DNA of 64,000 bases from Anaerolineae bacterium (GCA_018432315.1 JAHDLB010000021.1:99408-163407); one strand, 5' to 3'. Shown: positions 26,228 through 34,981, counted from the stretch's first letter. Program-made: numbers and translations. The notes: generated by a model not told the origin, from the letters alone.

Positions 26228-27376
26228 TTACACCGCGTCCATGTCCCAATCGCACAACAGTTTGGCGACCAGGGCCGCCCGGCGCGGCAGCGTGCGGATC
26301 GCCACCTGCTCGTGGACCGCGTGCATGCCCACGCCGCCCGCCCCCAGGCCGTCCAGCGTGGGGATGCCCATCGCGGCGGTGAAGTTGCCGTCGCTGGCGC
26401 CGCCGCTGCCGTCCTCGCGCAGCTCCAGGCCCAGCGTCGCGGCGATGGCCTGTGCGTGGCGCGTGGCGCGGACCATCTGCTCGTTGAACTCCATCGGCCC
26501 GCGGTCGATCCCGCCCTCGACGATCACATCCGCGCCGGGCAGGACGGGCGTCAGATGCTGGATGGCATCGTCCACGCGCCGCGCCTCCGCCGCGGTCAGG
26601 AAGCGCACATCGACCTCCAGCTCGGCTTCCGGCGGGATGACGTTGGTCGCGATGCCGCCCTTGATCACCGTCACCGACACGGACGTGCCGTTTCTCAGAT
26701 CGTTCAGTCCGTGCATGACCAGCGCCTGGTGCGCCGCCTCGATCACCGCGTTGATGCCGGCTTCCGGCGCGTTGCCGGAGTGCGCCGCGCGGCCCACCGT
26801 CCGCACCACGTAGCGGGCGATGCCCTTGCGCCACACCTTGAGCGCCTCGCCCTCGGCGGCGGGCTCCAGCACCAGCACCAGCCCGGCCTGGGCGGCCTTC
26901 TCCCGGATGAGATCGCGCGTGTTGGGGCTGCCGATCTCCTCGTCGGTGCTCAGGAACAGCCAGATCGGGCGGTGGGGCAGCTCGCCCCGGTCGCGCAGGC
27001 CGCGGATGGCTTCCAGCGCGACGACGACGCCGGCTTTCATGTCCAGCGCGCCGGGGCCGTACAACAGGTCACCCTCTTCGCGCAGCGGCATCTGTTCCAG
27101 CGTGCCCACCGGCCAGACGGTGTCCAGGTGCGTCAGGAGCATGATCGGCTTGCCCGGCGCGTCGGCGTTCCACTTCGCCAGGCGCACGTCGCCCGCCCGC
27201 TCGAACGGGTAGACCTCGATCTCGGCGTCGAGCGACTTGCACACCCACTCGACGTATTCGGCCAGCTTGTCGACGTGCTCCTTGCTGTGCGACGGGGACT
27301 CGAACAGGACCAGCCGCCCCAGCTTTTCGACCATTTGCTCGGTGCGCGCGTAGAAGAATTCCAGCAGATCGGCCAT
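26228..27376 (-). CDS. M20-family metallopeptidase (carboxypeptidase G2-like)
   Basis: The 382-residue product is a two-zinc amidohydrolase. The first metal ligand is in LLTHLDTVW with the catalytic Asp two residues on. The bridging Asp is in GALDMKAG, the catalytic Glu pair in STDEEIGS, and further ligands in LEPAA and the C-terminal GVGMHAVHE. The dimerisation domain lies about residues 185-295. The closest described group is glutamate carboxypeptidase. The start is ATG at 27376 with GAGGTGG six bases upstream; an upstream open frame to 27472 lacks family sequence. Confidence 0.88.
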   Translation of the reverse strand: MADLLEFFYARTEQMVEKLGRLVLFESPSHSKEHVDKLAEYVEWVCKSLDAEIEVYPFERAGDVRLAKWNADAPGKPIMLLTHLDTVWPVGTLEQMPLREEGDLLYGPGALDMKAGVVVALEAIRGLRDRGELPHRPIWLFLSTDEEIGSPNTRDLIREKAAQAGLVLVLEPAAEGEALKVWRKGIARYVVRTVGRAAHSGNAPEAGINAVIEAAHQALVMHGLNDLRNGTSVSVTVIKGGIATNVIPPEAELEVDVRFLTAAEARRVDDAIQHLTPVLPGADVIVEGGIDRGPMEFNEQMVRATRHAQAIAATLGLELREDGSGGASDGNFTAAMGIPTLDGLGAGGVGMHAVHEQVAIRTLPRRAALVAKLLCDWDMDAV

Positions 27377-27630
27377 GGTGAACCACCTCGTGATGTGTGA
27401 GAGTAGCGGCGCAGTAAGGTCTAGTTGAAAAAGGTCTTGCTCGCAAAAGTGCCCGGCAGGCGCTCGTCGCAATTCGGATGAGTTCGCCGACGGTGGCCAT
27501 CCTCAAGAAGTTGTCGATATGAACGTTTGTGCCAAACTCTTCCGCCCTCGCCAGTAAGCCCAATGAGTAACGTAGATGGAGGATTTTTCCATATTGACCG
27601 TTAGCCTACGTTTGGACATTGGATTGCCCG
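27377..27630. other. Intergenic region bordering an AT-rich island
   Basis: About 250 bases upstream of the M20 gene mark the change from GC-rich to AT-rich sequence. No gene, terminator or repeat was identified with confidence. A minus-strand frame from 27563 (MGLLARAEEFGTNVHIDNFLRMAT...) reads like protein for about 45 codons, then runs into the M20 gene in another frame; it may be a gene remnant. Confidence 0.4.
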
Positions 27631-28176
27631 CTATGATTGCCTTAGGCGTTTTTCTCTGCGGTTTTCAGCTTGGAGATGTTCATAAGCACGGGTTTGGGCT
27701 TCCGCTATGTTGTCCAGGTTAGGCAACCCAGATGTGGTCGTTTGACAGGTTTCACACTCAAAATGGGTAATTACTGGACTGCCCCTGCTATTTCTATCGG
27801 TGTTTCCCCATCTTGGCTCCATTTTGAGAAGGCAGTTCTTGCAGAAGGGGCCACTAACTTCACCTGTGGAAAGCTCAAATTCCCAAATGGCTGAGAAGTA
27901 TTCCTTACAAACTCTTAAAGGTTTTTTTTTCTTCCACGAACGTAGTACTAAATAGAATAGAGTCGCTAGGGAAAGTAATACTCCCAGGCCAGTTAGCATT
28001 TCACCGATCGTAAATTCGAGCCTAGTTGCCAAAAAATCGGAGACTTTTGGGAAAATACTGCCCAACATTCTTGGGAATATAGAAATTATAAATAATACTA
28101 TAACTGATTTAATTACCTCAAACAGTATTTGTCTGATAAATCGCCAAACTGTGGTCAGTTTGTTTGAATGATTCAT
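27631..28176 (-). CDS. Membrane protein with a C-terminal zinc-finger-like module
   Basis: This 181-residue protein of unknown family has two predicted transmembrane segments (about residues 21-41 and 60-78), a basic patch RSWKKKK and a soluble C-terminal part. That part has two CxxC pairs, FCKNC and CETC, which could bind zinc. The start is taken as ATG at 28176; no Shine-Dalgarno is visible and the frame remains open to 28359 through a decayed gene end. Codon use is AT-rich, unlike all neighbours, indicating acquired DNA. Confidence 0.6.
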   Translation of the reverse strand: MNHSNKLTTVWRFIRQILFEVIKSVIVLFIISIFPRMLGSIFPKVSDFLATRLEFTIGEMLTGLGVLLSLATLFYLVLRSWKKKKPLRVCKEYFSAIWEFELSTGEVSGPFCKNCLLKMEPRWGNTDRNSRGSPVITHFECETCQTTTSGLPNLDNIAEAQTRAYEHLQAENRREKRLRQS

Positions 28177-28285
28177 GGGAGGAAAGCCATCTAATGCAAT
28201 TATTTGATGCGCAAAATGATTATATCTTAAACTGCTGCGAAATCCATGACCTTTCCCGCTGAGTCGTACACCGAATAACTTAGTG

Positions 28286-28360
28286 TCAGAACGAGCACAG
28301 ATCCCCAAATTGGTAGGACCGGTTGCTGTTGAGCGCGCCTCGCACACTAGATCCACCACC
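28286..28360 (-). pseudogene. Decayed 3' end of a paralogue of the adjacent lipoprotein gene
   Basis: Read on the minus strand, this segment encodes GGGSSVRGALNSNRSYQFGD followed by LCSF and a TGA. The C-terminus of the intact lipoprotein at 29090-30544 reads GAGSSVLGALNSYGTSNRSY then QLGDLCPF and a TGA. The two match apart from a four-codon gap and a few substitutions. No start or upstream part is left; the 2H gene lies directly upstream. It marks the edge of the AT-rich island. Confidence 0.7.
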
Positions 28361-28388
28361 TGTGCCGCCGCGCTGGGGGCGCAGGGCG

Positions 28389-29102
28389 TCAGCCTTCCAG
28401 CGCGTACCGCTCCAGGATGGTCACCGCGTCATGCGACATATACCAGTTATTCGTCACCAGGTCAACCTGCGCGACGTCGAACCGCCCCAGGTCGTGATCG
28501 CGCAGCGCGGCCACGCACGCCGCCAGCCCCGGCAGATCGCGCACGGGGGCCTGAAAGCGCAGGATCGTCATGTGGGCCGTCACGCTGCGATAGCGCCGGT
28601 CCAGCGTGGCGCCCAGGCCCGCCGCCGCCAGCCGCTCGCGGAGCCGGTCGCGCAGGCGGTTGAGCGCGTCGCCCGGCGCGTCACCGGCGACCATCACGCC
28701 CTCCGGGCTGGCCGTCAATCCTGAGAACTGCACCGCGAACGGCGCCGTCTCGCGCAGCAGATCGGCCAGCACCGCCCGGTAGCAGTCCAGCGGCACCGCG
28801 TCCAGGTCGAAGCCCGGCGCCGCCCCGATCAGCGACAGGGCCGTGATGTGCAGCTCGTCGGCGCGGTAGGTGTGCTGGCCCGGCGCGTGCTGCCGCAGCC
28901 GGTCCAGGGCGGCCATCACCCGCGCGGCGGTGGGCGCGTCGGGCCGGATGATCAGCGACAGGCCGCGCCGGTCGTCGCCGGTCCGGTCGGGCAGGTGCGG
29001 GTCGAGCCGGGCGCGGCCCGCGGCGAACCACGTCTGCGCTTCGGCCCACAGCCGGTCGTAGACCTGGCGCGGTGTTTCCTGCCGGGGCGTCAGAACGGGC
29101 AC
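28389..29102 (-). CDS. 2H phosphoesterase (2'-5' RNA ligase-like)
   Basis: The 237-residue protein carries the two H-x-T/S motifs of the 2H superfamily. These are ELHITALSL (near residue 97) and AHMTILRF (near residue 183). Related enzymes open or form cyclic phosphates on RNA or nucleotides. The most likely start is GTG at 29102, which overlaps the lipoprotein stop by 13 bases and suggests coupled translation; the open frame continues much further upstream only as an overlap with that gene. The substrate is unknown. Confidence 0.78.
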   Translation of the reverse strand: MPVLTPRQETPRQVYDRLWAEAQTWFAAGRARLDPHLPDRTGDDRRGLSLIIRPDAPTAARVMAALDRLRQHAPGQHTYRADELHITALSLIGAAPGFDLDAVPLDCYRAVLADLLRETAPFAVQFSGLTASPEGVMVAGDAPGDALNRLRDRLRERLAAAGLGATLDRRYRSVTAHMTILRFQAPVRDLPGLAACVAALRDHDLGRFDVAQVDLVTNNWYMSHDAVTILERYALEG

Positions 29103-30544
29103 AGGTCCCCCAACTGGTAGGACCGGTTGCTGGTGCCGTAGCTGTTGAGGGCGCCCAGCACGCTTGAGCCCGCCCCCAGCGAGGCGGCGCAGGCGGCGCG
29201 GGCGTCGCCGGTGGCGCGGAAGTTGTCCATGAAGGCGGCGCCCATCTGCGCGAAGCCGTGGCCGGACGAGCCGGGTGGGTTCTCGCTTTGCAGCACGTTG
29301 AACCAGTCCTCGGCGCGGGCGTTGCCCAGCCGGGCGTAGCTGATCATGATCCGGAAGGCGGCATAAGCGCGCAGCATCTCCCGCTCGTTGGCGACCGACC
29401 ACGCCAGCAGGTCCCCGTCGTCGCGCGCCTCGGCGTAGGCGCTGATCGCCTCGCGCAGGCTCCCGCCCTGGAAGACGTCGTCCGCGTCGTAGATGGCGTG
29501 GATGCGATAGCGCGGCCCCTCGGACTCGCGCAGGGCGAGCACGTATTCCTCGCCGTTCCAGTCCCAGATGTCGACCACGCTGCGCGGCGGCCCGGCGGAC
29601 GCGTTGCCCGGCGGGTTGATTTGCGCCGTCAGTTCGAGCACGCCGTCGCCGTCCACGTCCACGATCCCGATCCGCCCGTTGATGGCGACGATCTGGCCGT
29701 TGTTCAGTTCCTGAAACACGCCCACGACGGCGTTCCAGGTCAGGATTTTGGCGTCTTTGGTGCACATCGAGGCGCTGCACGTCTCGGTGTAGAACACCAG
29801 CTCGTTGCGCACGTCGGCGTTCATATCCCCGACGCGGAGCAGCACCGGCAGCGCCACGCCGGAGTTGAACTGCGTGGCATACAGCAGGCGGTAGCCGCCG
29901 CCGTCGCAGCCGTAGACGAGCAATTGCCCGGCGTTGAGCAGGGCTTCGGCGTTGTAGGTGGCCGGGTTGTAGAGCGTGACGATCACCTCGAGCACGCCGT
30001 CGCCGGTCAGGTCGGTATCGGCCTGGACCACGCCGCCCGTATCGGTGATCGCGCCCCAGTTGCGCAGGGCCGCCTCCAGCACCGTCGACGATCCGCCCGC
30101 CGACAGGTAGCGGCCAATGACCGCGCTGGCTTCGTTGAAATTGTCGGGGCGCGAGGGGGGCGAGGGCGCGCCCGGCGCGGGGCATTCGTTGGGCTGGTAG
30201 TTCGGCGCGGGCGGGGGCGCTGCCGCGATCTGGGTGGCGGCCTGGATGGTCGCGATGGCCGCGGTCGCGGTCGCCGCCGGGCCGACCGGGTTCCCACCGG
30301 GGATGCTGCCCGGCTGGGGCGTGCCCGGCGCGGAGTCGCCGCCGAACTGGCCGGTCGGCGTCACCAGCCACACCGACAGCCGCCCGCCCGGCGTGGCCGT
30401 CGAGAAGGGGATGCTCGTCGGCGTGGGCGGCTTGCGGTCGCCGATGACGTCGGCCACCGGGCCGCACCCGGCGGCGATCAGGCTGGCGGCCAGCAGCCAG
30501 GCCGCGGCGCGAACGAGGCGCTTCAGGACGGTTGGGTTCCCCAT
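29090..30544 (-). CDS. Lipoprotein with integrin/VCBS-like extracellular domain
   Basis: The 484-residue product has a lipoprotein signal with lipobox IAAGC (Cys near residue 27). A Pro/Thr-rich linker follows (to about residue 130), then a globular domain with Asp-rich turns such as DLTGDGVLEV, DMNADVRNEL and DVDGDGVLEL. Those turns resemble calcium-binding blades of FG-GAP/VCBS repeats. The function is unknown. The ATG at 30544 has no Shine-Dalgarno but lies seven bases after a promoter -10 box, so translation is probably from a leaderless mRNA. Its 3' end is duplicated at 28286-28360. Confidence 0.78.
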   Translation of the reverse strand: MGNPTVLKRLVRAAAWLLAASLIAAGCGPVADVIGDRKPPTPTSIPFSTATPGGRLSVWLVTPTGQFGGDSAPGTPQPGSIPGGNPVGPAATATAAIATIQAATQIAAAPPPAPNYQPNECPAPGAPSPPSRPDNFNEASAVIGRYLSAGGSSTVLEAALRNWGAITDTGGVVQADTDLTGDGVLEVIVTLYNPATYNAEALLNAGQLLVYGCDGGGYRLLYATQFNSGVALPVLLRVGDMNADVRNELVFYTETCSASMCTKDAKILTWNAVVGVFQELNNGQIVAINGRIGIVDVDGDGVLELTAQINPPGNASAGPPRSVVDIWDWNGEEYVLALRESEGPRYRIHAIYDADDVFQGGSLREAISAYAEARDDGDLLAWSVANEREMLRAYAAFRIMISYARLGNARAEDWFNVLQSENPPGSSGHGFAQMGAAFMDNFRATGDARAACAASLGAGSSVLGALNSYGTSNRSYQLGDLCPF

Positions 30545-30551
30545 GGGGCAA

Positions 30552-30580
30552 AGTATAGCGCGGGCCTAGTAGCAGGGCAA
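30552..30580 (-). promoter_or_regulatory. Lipoprotein gene promoter giving a likely leaderless mRNA
   Basis: On the minus strand TTGCCC (30580-30575), 17 bases, and TATACT (30557-30552) are followed by TTGCCCC and the ATG at 30544. The arrangement matches the corA promoter almost base for base downstream of the -10. Confidence 0.65.
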
Positions 30581-30602
30581 CGCGGGCGCACCCGGCTGCT
30601 CC

Positions 30603-32213
30603 CTATCTCCCCGGCTCCAGCGTCGGCATCCGCGTGGAGGATGGCGTGCGCGTGGGCGTGCCGGTCGGAGTCTCGGTGGGGGCCGGGGTGTTGGTCGGGC
30701 GCGGGGTGCGCGTGGCCGTTGGCTCGTCGGTTGCGGTGGGCGTATCGGTCGGGACGGGCGTCGGCGTGTCCGACGGCGTGGGCGTGTCGGTCGGCGTTGG
30801 CGTGGGGGTGGGCGTGAGCGTCCGCGTCGGCGTGCGGGTGGGGCGCGCCTGCTCGGTCTGGGTGGCGTAGTCGGCCTGGCGCGTGGCCTCCAGGTTCAGC
30901 GAGAGCGTCGCCGTGGGCGCGGCAGGTTGGGCGGGCTCGGTCCCGTCGTCGTCCGCGTCGAACACCCCGGCCAGCGCGGCGATCCCCAGCCCGGCGATGA
31001 TCGCCACGGCGGCGACCAGCCCCAGCAGCAGCCAGCGCGACCGGTCGGCGGGGGCGCGGTCGGTCGCGGTGACTTGCAGCGGCCCGGCGTTGGCCTTCAC
31101 CCAGCTCGCGGCCAGTCCGGCGCTCAGCGAATACGTGTCGGCTTCGGAGCGGATCAGGCCCTGGTAGCCCAGGCTGCGCAGCGCGGCGGCAAGCTGTGTC
31201 TTGTTGACGGCGTACCCGGTCGCCGTCAGGCGCTCGTGGATCGCCTCGAACGTCACCGGCGCAGCGCCGCCCGCTTCGAGCAGGTCGATCAGCGCCAGCA
31301 GCGTCAGCCGCTCGTTCTGCGCCGCGCGCTCCCACAGCGGGCCGAAGACGTCGCCGGCCTGTTCGAGCACCGCGTCGGACACGGCAGTCAGATCGAGCGC
31401 GGTGATCGGCCCCGTGTGGCCGCGTTCCTCGGACCGGCGGAACAGCAACCGGCAGATCGAATGCAGCAGGAAGGGATGCCCGCCGCCCAGGTCGAGAATC
31501 CGCTCGGCCAGCCCGCTCTCGTAGTGGCAGATGCCCTCGATCGGCTCGGTCACCAGCCGGGCGGCAGCGTCGCGCCCCATCTCCGCGATCCGGATGTGCA
31601 GGGCGGGATCGTTCACCAGGTCGATGCTCAGCGCGCGGTCTTCGTACGCCTGGTCGAGCGCCACGACCATATCCAGCCGGGGATAGGCACGCAGCAGTTC
31701 GGCCAGGTAGTCGAGCAGGTCGGCAGACGTTCCCCGGTCGGTGGCGTCCAGCAGCACGTGCGCGTTGTCCAGCGCCAGCACGAGGTGCCGGGTGCGCAGC
31801 GCCGCCAGCGCGACGTCCATGTACGCGTCGCGGAACCATGCCCGCAGATCGGGCGCGGGCGCGCCGGAGTCGTCGTCGGGCGGCGGCCAGTCGGGCAGGC
31901 GGTAGGTGCTGGCCTCGGCCTCTTCCAGCGCCAGCCGGATCTCGTCCATGAGCGCGGCGAAAAAGCGTTCCTCGCTCTCGCCTTCGGGCTGGCCCAGCCC
32001 CACGATGCACGTCACGTAGCGGTCGTCGAGCTGGTGGTTGAGCTGGTAGAGGATCGAGCTTTGGCCCAGCCCGAAACGCCCGAACAGGACCAGCGCGTGA
32101 TGGTGGGGCGTGCCAACCAGGTGCTGCCGGAAAAACGCGAAGACGTCGTCCCGGCCAAAAAAGCGTTCCGGGTCGGTCATCGGCTGGAGCGGGTTGTACG
32201 GGTTGGCGTCCAT
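30603..32213 (-). CDS. Degenerate AAA-type ATPase with winged helix, membrane segment and Thr-Pro tail
   Basis: The 536-residue protein starts with [13 protein letters not shown], the usual lead-in of Chloroflexota ORC/Cdc6-like ATPases. The P-loop reads GRFGLGQSS, with Gln where the catalytic Lys should be, and Walker B is VLALDNAH, lacking the DE pair. A winged-helix-like region lies about residues 260-360, a transmembrane helix about 374-396, and an extracellular tail of Thr-Pro repeats runs from about 455 to the end. It is probably a sensor or scaffold rather than an active ATPase; this is inference. GAGGG precedes the ATG. Confidence 0.78.
   Translation of the reverse strand: MDANPYNPLQPMTDPERFFGRDDVFAFFRQHLVGTPHHHALVLFGRFGLGQSSILYQLNHQLDDRYVTCIVGLGQPEGESEERFFAALMDEIRLALEEAEASTYRLPDWPPPDDDSGAPAPDLRAWFRDAYMDVALAALRTRHLVLALDNAHVLLDATDRGTSADLLDYLAELLRAYPRLDMVVALDQAYEDRALSIDLVNDPALHIRIAEMGRDAAARLVTEPIEGICHYESGLAERILDLGGGHPFLLHSICRLLFRRSEERGHTGPITALDLTAVSDAVLEQAGDVFGPLWERAAQNERLTLLALIDLLEAGGAAPVTFEAIHERLTATGYAVNKTQLAAALRSLGYQGLIRSEADTYSLSAGLAASWVKANAGPLQVTATDRAPADRSRWLLLGLVAAVAIIAGLGIAALAGVFDADDDGTEPAQPAAPTATLSLNLEATRQADYATQTEQARPTRTPTRTLTPTPTPTPTDTPTPSDTPTPVPTDTPTATDEPTATRTPRPTNTPAPTETPTGTPTRTPSSTRMPTLEPGR
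30606..30851 (-). repeat. Thr-Pro low-complexity coding repeat
   Basis: This region encodes about 80 residues of repeating T-P, T-D-T-P and T-R-T-P units at the C-terminus of the degenerate ATPase. On the plus strand it appears as GTGGGCGTG-like tandem words. It would form an extended extracellular stalk. Confidence 0.8.
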
Positions 32214-32249
32214 CGCGCGGCCCTCGGTGGCGTGTGAAGCGATGCTGCT

Positions 32250-32278
32250 AGTGTACGCTGGGGGCCCCTGCGGGGCAA
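32250..32278 (-). promoter_or_regulatory. Promoter of the degenerate ATPase gene
   Basis: On the minus strand TTGCCC (32278-32273), 17 bases, and TACACT (32255-32250) lie about 37 bases before the start codon. Confidence 0.6.
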
Positions 32279-32335
32279 GTGAAGCGGCGCGGGCGGGGCT
32301 GGTTACGGACTGGCCCCTTGCGACTCACCGGGCGG

Positions 32336-33319
32336 CTAGAGATCGCCGTGCGCGCGGTACCACGCATAGGTGTCGCGCAGGCTCTGCTGGATCGGAATTT
32401 GCGGCGGGCCCAATTCGCGCCACGACTTGCGGCAGTCGAAGAACATCATGTTGGTGCTCAGCCGGAGCTGGTTGCCCTCGATCGGCAGCGGGACGCCGGA
32501 GCGGCGCAGGACGTCCGCCACGACCGCCACGCGCCGCACCAGCCACGCGGGCAGCGTCAGCGCCATCATGCGGCGGCCCACCGTGTGAGCGGTCAGGCGC
32601 AGCCATGCCTTGTGCGTCAGGTCCACCGCGCCCAGCAGGTACCGCTCGCCGGTGCGCCCGCGCTCGGCGGCGGCCACGTGCGCCTCGGCCACGTCGCGCA
32701 CGTCGATCAGCGTCAGGCCGCCAGGGGGCACGGTCGGCGGGACGTTGCCGCGCGCCGCCTCGACGATCACGCTGCTCGAAATCTGGTTCAGGTCGCCCGG
32801 CCCGATGATCACGGTCGGGTTGAGGATCACGCAGTCCAGCCCGCGCCGGATCGCGCGGTAGACCTCCGCCTCGGCCAGGAACTTGCTGTGGCCGTAGGGC
32901 GTGACGTGCTGGTCGTAGTTGAAGCGCACCGACTCATCGACCGGGCGCATGTCGGCCCGGTAGCCCATCGCCGCCGCGCTGCTGGTGAAGATCACCCGCC
33001 TGACGCCCGCCGCCTCCGCCGCCAGCAGCACGTTGCGCGTGCCGTCCACGTTGATCGTGTAGATGCGCGCCGGGTCGCTGCGCCAGTAATCGGCCACCGC
33101 CGCCACGTGAAACACCCAGTCGACGCCCTCCATCGCCGCGGCCAGGGACGCGGGGTCCATCACGTCGCCGGTGGCGTGCTCGCAGTCCAGGTCAGCGATC
33201 GCGTCCAGGCGGCTGGTCGCCCGGCGCAGGATGCGCACCCGGTAGCCGTGCCGGACCAGCGCCCGCGCCACGTGCGACCCGACGAAGCCCGTCCCCCCGG
33301 TAACCAGTGCGGTGATCAT
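32336..33319 (-). CDS. NAD(P)-dependent epimerase/reductase (extended SDR)
   Basis: The 327-residue protein has the extended-SDR Rossmann motif VTGGTGFVGSHVA at residues 6-18. The active-site pair is YGHSK (Tyr near 142, Lys four on), with TSSAAAMGY upstream supplying the catalytic Ser region. The pattern, including VFHVAAVADYW and PTVIIGPGD, is closest to dihydroflavonol-4-reductase/hopanoid-associated sugar epimerase proteins; the substrate is not clear. It begins 20 bases after the aminopeptidase gene and is likely co-transcribed with it. Confidence 0.87.
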   Translation of the reverse strand: MITALVTGGTGFVGSHVARALVRHGYRVRILRRATSRLDAIADLDCEHATGDVMDPASLAAAMEGVDWVFHVAAVADYWRSDPARIYTINVDGTRNVLLAAEAAGVRRVIFTSSAAAMGYRADMRPVDESVRFNYDQHVTPYGHSKFLAEAEVYRAIRRGLDCVILNPTVIIGPGDLNQISSSVIVEAARGNVPPTVPPGGLTLIDVRDVAEAHVAAAERGRTGERYLLGAVDLTHKAWLRLTAHTVGRRMMALTLPAWLVRRVAVVADVLRRSGVPLPIEGNQLRLSTNMMFFDCRKSWRELGPPQIPIQQSLRDTYAWYRAHGDL

Positions 33320-33338
33320 GCCCTTCGCTCCCCTACTT

Positions 33339-34328
33339 TTACACCCGGTACGCCCCGCCGTCGATCAGCGTCGCGCCATCGACGACCAGCGTCGGCTCGC
33401 CGATCACGCCGTCGAGGTGCAGCGGGGCGCGGTTCTGCCCGCCATACGACGCCAGCGCGTTGTGCCCGATCGCGATGTGAACCGTGCCCATCACTTTCTC
33501 GTCGGTGAGCACGTTGCCCTGCAGCCGCGCGTTGGGGTTGGTGCCGATGCCCAGCTCGCAGACCACGCGGCAGCCTTCGCCATGAGGCTTGCGCTCGCCG
33601 TCGCGGATCATGTCTTCGAGCTGGCGCGCCTCGCGCCCGCCCGCGATGTCCACCACCCGCCCGCGCTCGACCGTCAGCCGGATCGGCTCGTCGATCAGGA
33701 TGCCGGGATACGACTTGTCGACCACGAACACGCCGTTGGTCCGGTCCTCGATCGGCGCGACGTAGCATTCCCCCGCCGGCAGGTTGCCGTGATCGCGCGG
33801 GTTGTGGAACAGGCCGGTATCGCGCATCACGGTTCGCCCGGCGATTTCCATCTCCAGGTCGGTGCCCAGCGGCGTGGTGATCCGCACGCGCGCGCGCCCG
33901 TCCAGCCGGTCGCCCAGGCGGTTGGTCAGGCTGGCGATCTCGCGGTAGTCCGCGCTCAGCTCGTGCTCCAGGATGCTCTCGTTGATCATCGGCCCGGACG
34001 CAAAGCGAGCCTGCCCGCGCTCGACCGCCTCGACCATCTCCAGCGCGCGCGGCGTCTCGATCTCCGGGTTGCGGCGGTGCTCGAAAATCAGCACGACGTC
34101 CACCTGCCCGGCCAGCTCGTACAGCGCGGCGGGATAATGCGGCAGCGGGCGCGTGGCGTCGGCGACGGTGTAGGTCCACAGCTCGCCCGGCCCCACCTGC
34201 ACGATGCGCTCCACCAACTGCCGTCGCATCACGGCCATCGGCTCGTCGGTGATCAGCAGCACTTTCTCGCCGGGCTGGATCGCCATGCAGACATCGACAA
34301 TGTTTTCGACCCAACGGGGAAAAGCCAT
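33339..34328 (-). CDS. M29-like leucyl aminopeptidase
   Basis: This 329-residue protein resembles thermophilic M29-type metallo-aminopeptidases. The likely metal ligands are the Glu in NLPAGECYVAP, the Glu in CELGIGTNP, the His in TVHIAIGHN and the His/Asp in PLHLDGVI, in the order seen in the family. It is shorter than AmpS-type enzymes because the N-terminal domain is abbreviated. The ATG at 34328 follows a TATACT promoter by about 47 bases. The call is firm at the level of fold and metal motifs, less so for the peptide substrate. Confidence 0.75.
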   Translation of the reverse strand: MAFPRWVENIVDVCMAIQPGEKVLLITDEPMAVMRRQLVERIVQVGPGELWTYTVADATRPLPHYPAALYELAGQVDVVLIFEHRRNPEIETPRALEMVEAVERGQARFASGPMINESILEHELSADYREIASLTNRLGDRLDGRARVRITTPLGTDLEMEIAGRTVMRDTGLFHNPRDHGNLPAGECYVAPIEDRTNGVFVVDKSYPGILIDEPIRLTVERGRVVDIAGGREARQLEDMIRDGERKPHGEGCRVVCELGIGTNPNARLQGNVLTDEKVMGTVHIAIGHNALASYGGQNRAPLHLDGVIGEPTLVVDGATLIDGGAYRV

Positions 34329-34374
34329 TCTGGTTATCGCTCACTTTCTGCTTCGTCATTCTCTACGGATTCGG

Positions 34375-34403
34375 AGTATACCGCACTGCGCCGCGCCCGG
34401 CGA
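34375..34403 (-). promoter_or_regulatory. Promoter for the aminopeptidase-epimerase pair
   Basis: On the minus strand TCGCCG (34403-34398), 17 bases, and TATACT (34380-34375) lie in the gap after the methyltransferase gene. Confidence 0.5.
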
Positions 34404-34407
34404 CGGC

Positions 34408-34974
34408 TCAGGCGCGCGCCGGTTTGCGCCCGACGAACGTGCTCACGTCGCCGTCGTCCGACGCTTCGAGGACGGTCCAGCCGGGGAAATGTTCGGCCAG
34501 CTCGCCAGGGCGCAGCAGGTGTTCTTTGGAAAAGGTGGGTTGCTGTTCCAGCCGCCGGAGATTGAACGTCTGGTAGACGACCAGCCCGCCGGGCCGCGCC
34601 CGGTCGCGGATGGCGGGGAACAGCGCCCGGTCCAGGAAGCGGAACACGACCACCAGGTCGTACGGGACGTCGGGCAGCGGGAAATGATCGAGATCGCCCA
34701 GGATGAAACTCACGCCGGACACGTCGCGGCGCAGCATCTCGGCGCGGGCGTGGCGCAGCGCTTCGAGGCTGATGTCGATCGCGTCCACGCGGTAGCCCTG
34801 CTCGGCCAGCCAGAGCGCGTTCCGGCCCAGGCCGCAGGCCAGTTCCAGCGCCCGGCTGCCGGGCCGGACGGGCAGCACGTGGCGCTCCAGCAGCGGATTG
34901 TGCCCCCGTTTCTTGAGCCGGGCGATCGGGTCGGCGTAGCGGCGGTCCCAGCGCTCGCGGTCGGATTTCGCCAT
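34408..34974 (-). CDS. Class I SAM-dependent methyltransferase (TehB-like)
   Basis: This 188-residue protein has the SAM-binding motif LELACGLGRNALWLA near residues 42-56, followed by the acidic VDAIDIS strand end. LGDLDHFPLP and VVVFRFLDR match motifs of the TehB/thiopurine methyltransferase-like group. It lacks extra domains, and the substrate is unknown. The start is ATG at 34974, in a run with the two upstream genes (seven bases after the previous stop). Confidence 0.82.
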   Translation of the reverse strand: MAKSDRERWDRRYADPIARLKKRGHNPLLERHVLPVRPGSRALELACGLGRNALWLAEQGYRVDAIDISLEALRHARAEMLRRDVSGVSFILGDLDHFPLPDVPYDLVVVFRFLDRALFPAIRDRARPGGLVVYQTFNLRRLEQQPTFSKEHLLRPGELAEHFPGWTVLEASDDGDVSTFVGRKPARA

Positions 34975-34981
34975 GCGCGCC

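Noticed and set aside
27069..27563. Minus-strand frame starting MGLLARAEEFGTNVHIDNFL
   Set aside because: Protein-like only for the first part, then overlaps the M20 gene in another frame; no family recognised, so kept only as a note in the intergenic entry.
28389..30551. A single 720-codon minus-strand gene covering the lipoprotein and 2H phosphoesterase
   Set aside because: The upstream two-thirds is out of frame with the lipoprotein, which has a clear lipobox and Asp-rich repeats; only the last 237 codons carry 2H motifs.
30606..30870. Regularly repeated short words resembling a CRISPR array or satellite
   Set aside because: The words are in-frame Thr-Pro codons at the end of a gene, with no spacer-repeat structure.
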